Translations under genes and position numbers: made by a program
Source: SAR202 cluster bacterium
GTDB lineage: Bacteria; Chloroflexota; Dehalococcoidia; Lucifugimonadales; VGZY01
Direction: 5' to 3'
Assembly (NCBI GenBank): GCA_016872355.1
Contig: VGZY01000008.1
Span: 1 to 62,833, forward strand
DNA length: 62,833 nt
Shown here: positions 15,878 through 24,112 of the stretch, in pieces
Layout of the letters: the number at the start of each line of letters is the position of its first letter
Numbering within the stretch: the first letter of the stretch is position 1
The notes under the pieces: generated by a model
What the model was told of the DNA's origin: nothing
Seen by the model: only the letters and a program-made list of their open reading frames with translations
Databases searched by the model: none

Positions 15878-17455
15878 TTGAAATTCATCCAGGTCATTGC
15901 CTTGCTCAAACCGGCCATTCTCTTCGCCCTCGCCCTGACGCTGCTGACAGCGTGCGGTAAGGACGCGCCCGCCACACCCGTGCCGGCCACCGCCACGCCC
16001 GCGCCGACAGCTACCGCCGCGCCGTCTCCCACCCCGTTCGTAATAGAGCCCGGGCACGACCCCGGCCAGACGATGTACGCTCTCATGGATGCCGGTATGC
16101 CCGGCCCTTCGTCCGTCGGTCCCAGTCCCCACGACCGCCTGCGGCAGGCGCTGGCGTCGGCCACTCGCAACAGGGACACGTCGCAGGCGCCCGTCCTCGT
16201 GGAGCTCTTGCGCCTCGTCCCTTCTCAGCAATTCCGCGAGGATATCACCGCCGCACTGCTCGTCCTGACCGGACTGGAGGCCGGGGCTGCGCCGGCCGGA
16301 TGGCTGGAGTGGGAGGAGTGGCTGGGTCTGAACCTGGTCGATTACCTCCCCCCGAAGGGCTACGGCGCGTGGAAGGCGGAGCTATACTGGCGCTTAGACC
16401 CGGCGCTGGGCGACCTGCTGGTCGGAATGGAGGAGACGGCCCGGATAGACCTCACGGAGCTCCTCTGGTCCGGCGCGCGCCTCGGAGACGTTGCGCCGCT
16501 CGATTCCCCGCGGTCAGTCCCGGCGTCTGCGGCCAGGTTCATGCTCCCCACGGACCGCGTGATCGGCGTATCGATCGATGGTGAGCACCGCGCATACCCG
16601 CTTCGGATCATGGCGGCGCACGAGGCGGCGAACGACGAGCTTGCCGACGAGCGCATCGCCGTGGCGTACTGTCCCCTCTGTGGCTCCGGCAACGTTTTCT
16701 CCGCGAATTTGAATCGGTCAGACCTCGAGTTCGGGAGCGCAGCGCTTGTCTACCGTAGCTCCAGCCTGCTGTACGACCACGCCACCCGCACGGTCTGGAG
16801 CCAGCTAACAGGGGAGGCAGTCATAGGCCCGTTGGCAGTGGAGAGAGAGGTACTTCGCCGGTACCCAAGCGTCATGACCACCTGGGCCGAGTGGATGGGC
16901 GAACACCCGGACACAACTGTGCTGGACATCGATACCGGCCTCGCGCCGCCGGAGGCCTACCCGCCCGGCCCGCGCACCGACTCCATCTATTACGGCTATG
17001 TTGAGTCGGAGTCCCTGCTCTTTCCCGTGTGGAACAGGAGCGCGGCCCTGCCGCTCAAGGAGATGGTCTTCGTCGTCAGGGAGGAGGACCAGTTGGGCGT
17101 GGCTTACAAGGCCTACCCGCTGTCTGTAATGCGCCGCAAGCGCATTGTGAACGACCGAATAGGGCAGACCGACTACATCGTCGTCGCGTCGGCCAACACC
17201 GACTCCGTAAAGGTCTACGAGCGGCGCGGCCGCTACTTCACCATCACGGGCAGCGTCGCGTTCAGCGGCGGCTTCCCCACGGAGCTCATCGACCGCACGT
17301 CCGGAGCGCGCTGGACCATAGGCGAAGACGCGATGGTTCGCGTGGACGACCCCGGCAAGAACGTTGACCGCCTTCCCGGCGTCACCTCCTACTGGTTCGC
17401 CTGGCACACCATCCATCCCGACACGAGGGTGTACACCTTCGACGAGGGAGGGTAG
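15878..17455 (+). CDS. DUF3179 lipoprotein
   Basis: The product is 525 aa. The signal peptide ends in lipobox LTAC (residues 23-26), followed by a Pro/Ala/Thr linker, predicting surface anchoring. The second half is DUF3179: IDGEHRAYPLRIMAAHEAAND, VAYCPLCGSGNVF with a CxxC pair, LVYRSSSLLYDHATRTVWSQ and the later VWNRSAALPLKEMV. The function of DUF3179 is unknown; members are often exported and occur in archaea and Chloroflexota. The start is weakly supported (TTG 15878, no clear ribosome site); TTG 15902 is an alternative that keeps the signal peptide. Confidence 0.88.
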   Translation: MKFIQVIALLKPAILFALALTLLTACGKDAPATPVPATATPAPTATAAPSPTPFVIEPGHDPGQTMYALMDAGMPGPSSVGPSPHDRLRQALASATRNRDTSQAPVLVELLRLVPSQQFREDITAALLVLTGLEAGAAPAGWLEWEEWLGLNLVDYLPPKGYGAWKAELYWRLDPALGDLLVGMEETARIDLTELLWSGARLGDVAPLDSPRSVPASAARFMLPTDRVIGVSIDGEHRAYPLRIMAAHEAANDELADERIAVAYCPLCGSGNVFSANLNRSDLEFGSAALVYRSSSLLYDHATRTVWSQLTGEAVIGPLAVEREVLRRYPSVMTTWAEWMGEHPDTTVLDIDTGLAPPEAYPPGPRTDSIYYGYVESESLLFPVWNRSAALPLKEMVFVVREEDQLGVAYKAYPLSVMRRKRIVNDRIGQTDYIVVASANTDSVKVYERRGRYFTITGSVAFSGGFPTELIDRTSGARWTIGEDAMVRVDDPGKNVDRLPGVTSYWFAWHTIHPDTRVYTFDEGG

Positions 17456-17461
17456 GGGGGA

Positions 17462-17510
17462 GGAGAATAGTGAATTGGGAATAGTGAATAGTGAATTGGG
17501 GAAGAAGTCA
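17462..17510. repeat. GAATAGTGAATTGGG short-word array
   Basis: Three degenerate copies of GAATAGTGAATTGG lie just after the DUF3179 stop, between convergent genes. Confidence 0.65.
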
Positions 17511-17551
17511 GGATTGGGTATTAGGCACATGAGCCGTGTCCCTGCAAGGAA

Positions 17552-18271
17552 TCATCCTTGTGTTTGCGGCTCGTTCATATAACCGGTGCCGGACGCATCT
17601 TCGATTTCTGTCTTCACCCCGTGATTGGCCCAGACCGCGGCAAAGGTTTTTGCCATGGTTCGGGCGTCACGCTTGGTCCGGGTAAGCACGTCGAAACTCG
17701 CGCCGCCCTGGACTACCACTTCACTTTTCTTGCCGATATCGGACCAAAGCCGGCTTTCGTCGTACTTTGTTCCAAGAGCAGCGCTAGTCGAATCCAGCTC
17801 GAGATCTTTGGACAGGAACACGTAAGCATCGTACACCATGTATCCCATCTTCTTGGCGAAGTCATAGACATCGTAGAAGATTTCGCAGCCGTTTTGAGCC
17901 GTAAGCTCAAAAATGAGTGTGACGTATGAAGACTCTTGGGCAATTGCTCTGTAGGACGTTCCGGCGGAGTTGAACAGACGACTGCAACGTCTGATATCGC
18001 GCTCCGGGACGGATGAATACCACCGGAGTAACGCGACGCCGCGCCCGTTTTGCCGCAAGACTTCGTCCATCATGTCTTCAAGTAACGGCGTCCAGGCGCC
18101 TTCAGCCATCCCCATGGGAATGATGCCAAACAGCTTCCGTGGCTCTAGACTGCGGAACTCTCCTTCGACCGCGACAATCCATTTGAACGGCAACTGCGAA
18201 GGCGAAGCCTCTTCGATGCAAAACGCGACTTCTTCAGGGATATATGGCTTTTCGTTCGTCATGCGCCGCAT
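17552..18271 (-). CDS. Hypothetical protein, 239 aa
   Basis: I do not recognise this family. The frame is long, with non-shadow composition, and lies convergent to the DUF3179 gene. It has no signal peptide or membrane segment. Visible features are a central RGVALLRWYSSVPERDIRRC, a YVTLIFELTAQNG strand, KKMGYMVYDAYVF, and a lysine/threonine-rich region (VLTRTKRDARTMAKTFA). The alternating strand-helix pattern and GIIPMGMAEG suggest an alpha/beta fold. ATG 18271 or ATG 18259 could be used. Its GC content is lower than the neighbours and it occurs singly, so it may be accessory. Confidence 0.6.
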   Translation of the reverse strand: MRRMTNEKPYIPEEVAFCIEEASPSQLPFKWIVAVEGEFRSLEPRKLFGIIPMGMAEGAWTPLLEDMMDEVLRQNGRGVALLRWYSSVPERDIRRCSRLFNSAGTSYRAIAQESSYVTLIFELTAQNGCEIFYDVYDFAKKMGYMVYDAYVFLSKDLELDSTSAALGTKYDESRLWSDIGKKSEVVVQGGASFDVLTRTKRDARTMAKTFAAVWANHGVKTEIEDASGTGYMNEPQTQG

Positions 18272-18339
18272 TCTAGCTCATCCGGCGCGCGTCGCGGGCG
18301 GCGCGTGGTACAATCCGTGTCGAAATTGGCCCTATTCTC

Positions 18340-18425
18340 CGTAATCTGCTCCGATGGAATTCGGAGCCCCTGACCAACCAAACTATAGAGGAGCCCCGGA
18401 TCCTATCGGGGCGGATAATCTCAGA
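18340..18425 (+). other. Possible structured 5' leader before Ldh gene
   Basis: Two potential hairpins (CTCCGA..TCGGAG near 18348-18365 and GCCCCG..CGGGGC near 18393-18412) lie between an upstream TACAAT (about 18309) and the gene. They match no known riboswitch that I can recognise. Confidence 0.3.
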
Positions 18426-18432
18426 GGTCACG

Positions 18433-19533
18433 ATGCTCGATCTTTTCAAGGTGCCGCCATCCGATCAGGTGCTCATAACCCACGAGTCCCTCCGCCGCTC
18501 CACGGCCGCGTTCTTTGAGGCGATGGGCGAGACGCAGGAGAACGCGAAGACCGCCGCAAACACGCTGGTGACTGCCGACCTGCGCGGCGTGGAGAGCCAC
18601 GGCGTGTCCAACATGATGCCTTACTACCTCAAGTACTACGCCGACGGCTCCATCCGCTCGGACCACAAGGAGAAGATCGTCAAGGAGGCGCTTGCCACCG
18701 CGATGATGGACGCCGACAAGGGCCTCGCAATAATACTGGGTCCCAAAGCGATGAGCCTGGCTATCGAGAAGGCGAAGAAGACCGGCGTGGGCGTGGTCAT
18801 CATGCGCAACGCCGGCCACTCCGGCGCAATCGGCACACACGCGATGATGGCCGTCGAGCACGATATGATCGGCATGTGCATGACGGCAGGCGGGATGCGC
18901 GTCCTGCCTACATTCGGCGCGGAGGTACGGCTGGGCACCAATCCCATCGCCGTCGCGGCGCCGGCCGGCAAGGAGATACCCTTCCTTTTCGATGCCGCCA
19001 CGTGCAGCGTCGCGCATAACAAGATCCGTTTGGCACAGCGACTGAAGGTACAGGTGCTGGGCGGGTGGATAGCGGACGACGACGGCACGCCCATAATGGA
19101 GCCGCACGACCCACCGCCGCACGACGAGCCGCTGCTGCTTCCCCTGGGCAGCACGCGCGAGATGGGCTCGCACAAAGGCTACGGCTTCGGCCTCTTCCCG
19201 AACATCTTCGGCACGGTGTTGTCCGGCACATTCCCGCCCATGGTGACCGGCATCCGTACCAACGAGCACTACTTTGCAGCGTACAATATCGCGGCGTTCG
19301 TGGATGTGGCGGAGTTCAAGGAAAAGATGGACCGCATGCTCCGCACGCTGCTGGAGACGAAGCCCGCCCCGGGCCACGACCGCGTCATTTACCCCGGCAT
19401 CATAGAGCACGAGGAGGAGCAGAAGCGCCGCAAGTACGGCATCCCCCTCCACAAGGACGTGGTCAAGTGGTTCGAGGACCAGGGCAAAAAGTACCGCATC
19501 ACGGAGCTTGAGCGCTCGAAGGTCAAGGCGTAG
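18433..19533 (+). CDS. Malate/L-lactate dehydrogenase family (Ldh_2) oxidoreductase
   Basis: The product is 366 aa, the usual length for this NAD(P)-dependent family, which includes malate/sulfolactate dehydrogenases and ureidoglycolate dehydrogenase. Visible hallmarks are ADLRGVESHGVSNM near the N-terminus, VVIMRNAGHSGAIGTHAMMA with the probable catalytic histidine, LGTNPIAVAAPAGKEIPF and SHKGYGFGL. The fold is unrelated to classical LDH. Substrate cannot be assigned. GAGG lies 6 bp before the ATG. A DUF1801 gene follows after 11 bp, probably in the same transcript. Confidence 0.9.
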   Translation: MLDLFKVPPSDQVLITHESLRRSTAAFFEAMGETQENAKTAANTLVTADLRGVESHGVSNMMPYYLKYYADGSIRSDHKEKIVKEALATAMMDADKGLAIILGPKAMSLAIEKAKKTGVGVVIMRNAGHSGAIGTHAMMAVEHDMIGMCMTAGGMRVLPTFGAEVRLGTNPIAVAAPAGKEIPFLFDAATCSVAHNKIRLAQRLKVQVLGGWIADDDGTPIMEPHDPPPHDEPLLLPLGSTREMGSHKGYGFGLFPNIFGTVLSGTFPPMVTGIRTNEHYFAAYNIAAFVDVAEFKEKMDRMLRTLLETKPAPGHDRVIYPGIIEHEEEQKRRKYGIPLHKDVVKWFEDQGKKYRITELERSKVKA

Positions 19534-19544
19534 GGGCGGGCACA

Positions 19545-19928
19545 TTGCCTCCGAGCAAGCACGCACGGAAGACCCCCGAAGTGGACGTCTTCATGGCGAA
19601 GCTGGACCACCCGCTGAAGGCGGAGGTGCAGGCGGTCCGCGAGATCATCAGGGGCGTGAGCGGCGGCGTCACCGAGCAGATCAAATGGAGCGCGCCGTCA
19701 TTCAGCTACAGTGACGTGGGATACATCGCCACATTCAACCTGCGCGATACGAAGCGCGTCCACCTGATCTTCCACAACGACGCGATCGCCAGCGTTAGCA
19801 GCCCGCTGTTTGAGGGCGACTACAAGGACCGGCGCATGGCTTACTTCGCCGGCATGGCTGACATTGAATCGAAGCGCGAGGCGCTTGCGGCGGCGGTCAG
19901 AGACCTGATAGCGCTGATGGACAAATAG
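19545..19928 (+). CDS. DUF1801 (YdhG-like) protein
   Basis: 127 aa. It contains the DUF1801 signature: helix DHPLKAEVQAVREIIR, then TEQIKWSAPSFSY, followed by strand FNLRDTKRVHLIFH. The family is small, cytosolic and of unknown function, often encoded near regulators or dehydrogenases. The proposed start is TTG 19545 with a purine-rich GGGGCGGG upstream; no ATG lies near the domain start. It is 11 bp after the Ldh gene and 47 bp before the broken VOC gene. Confidence 0.85.
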   Translation: MPPSKHARKTPEVDVFMAKLDHPLKAEVQAVREIIRGVSGGVTEQIKWSAPSFSYSDVGYIATFNLRDTKRVHLIFHNDAIASVSSPLFEGDYKDRRMAYFAGMADIESKREALAAAVRDLIALMDK

Positions 19929-19975
19929 CGGTTGCTCTACAGCCAGTTACGAAAACCAGGGAGAATGTAAGACAC

Positions 19976-20338
19976 ATGCTCAATATGAATTCGGTAATGA
20001 TCGGCACCACGCAGCTCCCCGCGATGGCGGAGTTCTACAAGGCTCTGCTGGGCAAGCCCGAATACCAGGAAGAGGGGTGGTACGGCTGGCAGGCGGGGAG
20101 CACGCATATCTCGGTCGGCGTCCACTCCGAAGCCAAGGGCAAGTCGAAGGACCCTGTGCGCGTGATGATGAACTTCGAGACGCCGAAGGTGAAAGAGGAG
20201 TTCGCGCGGATTAAAGCCATCAAGGGCGCCGCGGTGGTCAAGGAGCCGTAAGAGATCCAGGGAATGTGGATCGCCACTTTCGCGGACCCCGACGGCAACA
20301 ACCTCCAGCTCATGAGCCCCTGGGACGCCCCGAAGTAG
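19976..20338 (+). pseudogene. VOC (glyoxalase-fold) protein with in-frame stop
   Basis: The frame begins MLNMNSVMIGTTQLPAMAEFY, a typical vicinal-oxygen-chelate N-terminus, and runs to codon 92, where TAA follows VVKEP. The same frame then continues EIQGMWIATFADPDGNNLQL to a TAG at 20336, giving 120 codons, the normal VOC length. Homologues generally have Tyr-Glu after this KEP, so a TAC/TAT to TAA change is likely. The lost part contains the second-half metal/ligand strand (FADPDGN), so the short product is presumably non-functional. GGGAGAA lies upstream of the ATG. Confidence 0.8.
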
Positions 20339-20375
20339 CCGGTTCCCAGGCAAGTAACGCACCTGCGTTCGAACT

Positions 20376-20475
20376 ATGTTAAAGGCAACATTTAACATAC
20401 GAGCGAAATAGTGTTATATTAAAGGTAACCTTTAATATGGCGTGAATATCGCACCATGTTAAAGGCTGCCTTTAA
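20376..20475 (+). promoter_or_regulatory. Three TTAAAGG-N3-CCTTTAA operators at 40-bp spacing
   Basis: Palindromes at 20379-20395 (one mismatch in an arm), 20419-20435 and 20459-20475 share the 17-bp consensus TTAAAGGYNRCCTTTAA. Their starts are exactly 40 bp apart, about four helical turns. The last ends 23 bp before the Fic ATG. The cognate regulator may be the Fic protein's own winged-helix C-terminus. Confidence 0.85.
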
Positions 20476-20498
20476 TTACTACGGGGAAGTCTTGTCAA

Positions 20499-21665
20499 AT
20501 GGCCACACGTGCCCCTGTGTCAGGGCGGGCAGGGCAATACATCATGCAGCCCCAGGGCTATCGCGCCTTCATACCGGCGCTTTTGCCTCCGGAGCCCCCT
20601 GTAGAACTTGGAAACCGAATGCCCAGGCTGCTATCCGAGGCAGACATAGCATTGGGCCGACTGGATGGCTCGGTTCAGACCCTTCCCAACCCGGACCTCT
20701 TTGTCTTCATGTACGTTCGCAAGGAAGCGGTGCTTTCCAGTCAGATTGAAGGGACTCAAAGCTCACTACAGGACGTGCTTGCCGCCGAAGCGCAGATCTA
20801 TGCCGCCGACCGCCCACAAGACGTTGGAGAGGTGGTTAACTACGTTAACGCCATAAACTACGGACTGGAGCGGCTGTCATCGTTGCCGGTTTCCGTGCGG
20901 CTCATCAGAGAGATCCACGAAAAGCTCCTGGCGGGCGTACGAGGTTCGCACCTTGCCCCCGGGGAGTTGCGCCGCACTCAGAACTGGATTGGGCCGGCCG
21001 GAGCTCCTTTGTCGGCGGCGACCTTCGTGCCGCCTCCAGCGAACGAGGTGCCACAGGCGCTTGGAGACCTGGAGCGATTCCTCCACGGTGACGATTCATC
21101 GCCGCTGCTTGTCAAGATCGGCCTGGCGCACGCCCAATTTGAAACAATTCATCCTTTCCTGGATGGCAACGGGCGTGTGGGTCGATTGCTTATCACCCTG
21201 CTGCTTTCCGAGCGTAACGTGTTGCTCAAGCCCGTTCTTTACCTGTCCCACCATTTCAAGCTACACCGGGCGGAATACTATGACCGACTGCAGGCGGTAA
21301 GGGACTCTGGAGACTGGGAAGGCTGGCTGGAGTTCTTCCTCAGGGGCGTTGCTGCGGTAAGCGCCCAGGCGACGGAGACTGCAAGGAAAATATTGCTGCT
21401 TCGAGAAGCACACCGCAGTCTGATTGCTGACCGTCTTGGCCGTGTAGCCGGCAACGGCCACCGCACCCTCGACCTGCTGTTCGAGCGGCCGATCATTTCG
21501 GTTGCTGAAATCCGGGAGCTGACAAGGACCAGCTTCCCTGCGGCGAATCTGCTTGTGGGGAAGTTAATTGAAATAGGCGTCCTCAGCGAAATGACCGGCC
21601 GCGTGCGCCATCGTCGTTTCAGATACCACGACTATATTGCGCTGTTCGAAGACGGGCAGAGCTAG
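20499..21665 (+). CDS. Fic-family protein (AMPylase) with winged-helix C-terminus
   Basis: 388 aa. The Fic motif HPFLDGNGRVGR is at 218-229 and is complete, so AMP transfer is possible. An N-terminal inhibitory helix motif S-S-Q-I-E-G (80-85) matches the class II (S/T)xxxE(G/N) pattern, meaning an autoinhibited enzyme without separate antitoxin. The C-terminal 80 residues (RTLDLLFERPIISVAEIREL, then FPAANLLVGKLIEIGVL) resemble a winged helix-turn-helix. GGGGAAG lies 9 bp before the ATG. Three evenly spaced palindromes upstream imply tight, perhaps autogenous, repression. Targets are unknown. It is convergent with an OLD-like ATPase. Confidence 0.92.
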   Translation: MATRAPVSGRAGQYIMQPQGYRAFIPALLPPEPPVELGNRMPRLLSEADIALGRLDGSVQTLPNPDLFVFMYVRKEAVLSSQIEGTQSSLQDVLAAEAQIYAADRPQDVGEVVNYVNAINYGLERLSSLPVSVRLIREIHEKLLAGVRGSHLAPGELRRTQNWIGPAGAPLSAATFVPPPANEVPQALGDLERFLHGDDSSPLLVKIGLAHAQFETIHPFLDGNGRVGRLLITLLLSERNVLLKPVLYLSHHFKLHRAEYYDRLQAVRDSGDWEGWLEFFLRGVAAVSAQATETARKILLLREAHRSLIADRLGRVAGNGHRTLDLLFERPIISVAEIRELTRTSFPAANLLVGKLIEIGVLSEMTGRVRHRRFRYHDYIALFEDGQS

Positions 21666-21683
21666 CCCGCACACTTCAAAACA

Positions 21684-21715
21684 CCAGCGGCCCCGACAGA
21701 TGTCGGGGCCGCTGG
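21684..21715. terminator. 15-bp perfect stem hairpin between convergent genes
   Basis: Arms 21684-21698 and 21701-21715 (CCAGCGGCCCCGACA and complement) have a 2-nt spacer. It lies between the ends of the Fic and ATPase genes and probably acts in both directions; there is no T-run. Confidence 0.6.
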
Positions 21716-21751
21716 CTGGGTGGCGGCTATTCTCTTGTCTTCATCCCTCGG

Positions 21752-21800
21752 CTGTTAGCCGACTGCTGACTGCCTACTGCTGACTGCTGACTCCAGAACG
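21752..21800. repeat. GACTGCTGACTGCC short-word array
   Basis: Degenerate GACTGCTGACT/CCTACTGCT words adjoin the ATPase 3' end, the same style as at 1695 and 4738. Confidence 0.65.
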
Positions 21801-21801
21801 C

Positions 21802-23826
21802 CTACTGCTGGCCGGCAGGCGTGCGAGCCCTCTCACCGTTGGTGTACCACGTGTGGTGGGCGGCTGAACTGGCGGGCGCGGCGGCGGCGGGGGCCGCGGC
21901 GGGCGCGCTGTTCGGGAGCACCGCATTGATCCGCTCGAACAGGGACGAGGCGCGCTCGACAGTCGAATCGTCGATATCCTTCCTCATCTCCACGTGCTTC
22001 TGCAGCAGCAGGGAGGCGGGCCGGTACGTCTCGAACTTGCCTCCGGCGATGGCCTCGTTGCGGAAGTAGTTCGTCAGCCTCTGAACGATCCTGGGGCTGG
22101 CGTCGTTGATCGTCTTCATCGTCAGCTCGTGGCGGAGGTCCTTGCCGTAGGACTCGTTCACCAGCTTCAGGTAGAAGCTGGGCTCGAACACGTCCTCCAT
22201 GTCCGCCTCGCGCACCTTTGTGATCTCGACAACCTTGATGCCGTTGCGGATGGCGCCGGAGTTCGAGGTATCGATGCGCCGCTTGCTCTTGGCGGTGACG
22301 TCCATCAGGACGGCCACGTTCATGTAGTTGTCGCCCAGGAGCGACAGGTACATCGGCAGGTTATCTGCCCCGCCTACGGGTATGACTACCCAGCGCGGGT
22401 CCAGGCGGGCGCGGCCCCTGGACGAGGTGATCTCGCTGAGGACCTGCAGGTACAGCATATCCGACGGGCTGTTGACCAGCAGGCAGTTCGGGGCCATGAA
22501 GAGCGACTGTGCCAGGCCGAAGCCGAGCGCGACCTGCAGCGGGAACACCGTCTCCTTGTCGTGCGAGCCGGGGTCGTCCGTGATGATCGTGCCGCGGTCG
22601 CCCATGTCTTGCACCGTGCGGACGGCGGCCAGCTTGTCCAACTCGATCATGAACGGGGAGTGCGTGCTGTACACCACCTGGTACTTGGGAGACAGGCGCT
22701 CGTTGATGAAGCGCAGGAAGTCGTACTGAGCCATGGCGTGCAGGTTCAGGCCCGGCTCATCGAAGAGCAGGATCATGTTGTGCTTCTCGCCGCTGGCTTC
22801 CAGGCCGGAGAAGTAGGCCAGGAAGGAGAAGAACCAGACGAAGCCCTTGGAGCGCTCGTCGAAGGGCACCGAGACGCGGTGCTTGTTGTTCCAGATGCGG
22901 ATGTGCATGATCGTCCCCTCGTTGAGCGGGGGCAGATCGTTCGGGTTGGCCTGGGAAAGGTCGAACTCCACGCGGAGCTCGCGGTTCTGCTGCCAGTACT
23001 TGAAGACATCGTCCGAGATATTGATGGAGGCGGACTCCAGCTCGGCCTTCAGGTGCTCGTAGTTCGTCTCGGCCTCCAGGTCCTCGAGGTCAGCGCCAAC
23101 GAGCGAGATGAGCGAGAGGAATGTGCGGTCGGCGTCGTCCAGCTGGTTGCCGGCCTCGGCGCGGCGGCGGATGTCCGGAATCGAGATGCGGCCGCGCAGC
23201 GTGCTGTAATCATCGAAGTAGACGAATACGGGCAGGTGCTTCTCAAGGTACGTCGCGACCTGGTCGCGCATGGGCGTCTTGTACCGGGTGGCGATGTCGA
23301 TCAGCAGGTTCTCCACGACGGAGGGCTTGATGTCCAGCGCCTCCAGGATGGAGACGAGCTGGGCGAAGGTGGTGGCCTTTCGCGTTCGCTCGCGGATCTC
23401 GACGGGCAGGTTGGCGCGATCGCAGGCGTTCTGGACGGCGGCCTGCTCGTTGATGTCCATAACCCAGCGGCGCCGGTTCTGGTAGTCCTTCTCCACGACG
23501 ACGATGTTGGTCTTCAGGACGCCGGGACCCATGTCCGCCTCGATCTCCTTGACCTCGCCCTCGGTCAGCTCAAACTCAACGCGGATGACAACGGAGGGGT
23601 TCTCGTTGTGGACCCTCTTGTAGCGAACGTAACCCTTGCGCGGGTAGTCCTTTAGGTCGAAGCCCTCGGACACGCCGGAGACCGGGTTGAGCTTCTTGAG
23701 AGCACTCAGGAAAGCGGTCTTGCCGGACTCGTTCTTGCCCAACATGCAGGTAACATTTTCAATATTGACCCATCCGGAATCGTCGATGCTCTTATAATCT
23801 GTAACCCGAGCCCTCGTAAGCTTCAA
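21802..23826 (-). CDS. OLD-like AAA ATPase with degenerate TOPRIM-like C-terminus
   Basis: 674 aa. The SMC/RecF-like opening MKLTRARVTDYKSIDD leads into Walker A GKNESGKT (30-37); Walker B is ILLFDEPG with D356/E357, followed by VVYSTHSPFMIEL (H-loop region). The architecture matches OLD-family proteins and GajA. Where OLD proteins carry a TOPRIM (VEGxSD.. and DxD), this one reads LLVNSPSDMLYL (N452 for the catalytic Glu) and VLMDVTAKSK (D509), so nuclease activity may be altered or lost. The C-terminus is an Ala/Pro-rich tail. It is a single gene with no obvious partner helicase. A role in phage defence or DNA repair is inference only. Confidence 0.75.
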   Translation of the reverse strand: MKLTRARVTDYKSIDDSGWVNIENVTCMLGKNESGKTAFLSALKKLNPVSGVSEGFDLKDYPRKGYVRYKRVHNENPSVVIRVEFELTEGEVKEIEADMGPGVLKTNIVVVEKDYQNRRRWVMDINEQAAVQNACDRANLPVEIRERTRKATTFAQLVSILEALDIKPSVVENLLIDIATRYKTPMRDQVATYLEKHLPVFVYFDDYSTLRGRISIPDIRRRAEAGNQLDDADRTFLSLISLVGADLEDLEAETNYEHLKAELESASINISDDVFKYWQQNRELRVEFDLSQANPNDLPPLNEGTIMHIRIWNNKHRVSVPFDERSKGFVWFFSFLAYFSGLEASGEKHNMILLFDEPGLNLHAMAQYDFLRFINERLSPKYQVVYSTHSPFMIELDKLAAVRTVQDMGDRGTIITDDPGSHDKETVFPLQVALGFGLAQSLFMAPNCLLVNSPSDMLYLQVLSEITSSRGRARLDPRWVVIPVGGADNLPMYLSLLGDNYMNVAVLMDVTAKSKRRIDTSNSGAIRNGIKVVEITKVREADMEDVFEPSFYLKLVNESYGKDLRHELTMKTINDASPRIVQRLTNYFRNEAIAGGKFETYRPASLLLQKHVEMRKDIDDSTVERASSLFERINAVLPNSAPAAAPAAAAPASSAAHHTWYTNGERARTPAGQQ

Positions 23827-23934
23827 AGCGTCCTCCTATCCTTGATTCGGCAAAGCGTTTGCGTTGGTTGATGGCGTACGGATAGGTTAAAGAAGGGTTC
23901 CGGAGAGGCGCAAGCGGTTTTGGGTGGTTAGTTA

Positions 23935-24060
23935 GACATTTTCTTAGAAATTGGTCAGAATCCTCTTCTTCCTTTCTCCCCCTTGACGGGGGAGATGCCG
24001 CCGCTTTGGGCGACAGAGAGGGTGACCGGGTTTGGGGTGGGTGCCCCAAATCCGCACACG
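23935..24060. repeat. Intergenic CTCCCCCTTGACGGGGGAG-type repeat
   Basis: A CTCCCCC..GGGGGAG hairpin is followed by GGCGACAGAGAGGGTGACC and GGGGTGGG words. It resembles the low-complexity elements at 235-600 and 15718-15842. The 285-bp gap otherwise shows only the ribosome site of the next gene. Confidence 0.5.
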
Positions 24061-24112
24061 CCACGCCCTTGATTCCGCCCGCAAGTGGTAATATTCCCGC
24101 GAGGGAAGGCTT

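Noticed and set aside
21994-23655. 553-codon plus-strand open frame.
   Set aside because: It is antisense to the ATPase gene, has no ribosome site and shows a composition typical of high-GC shadows.
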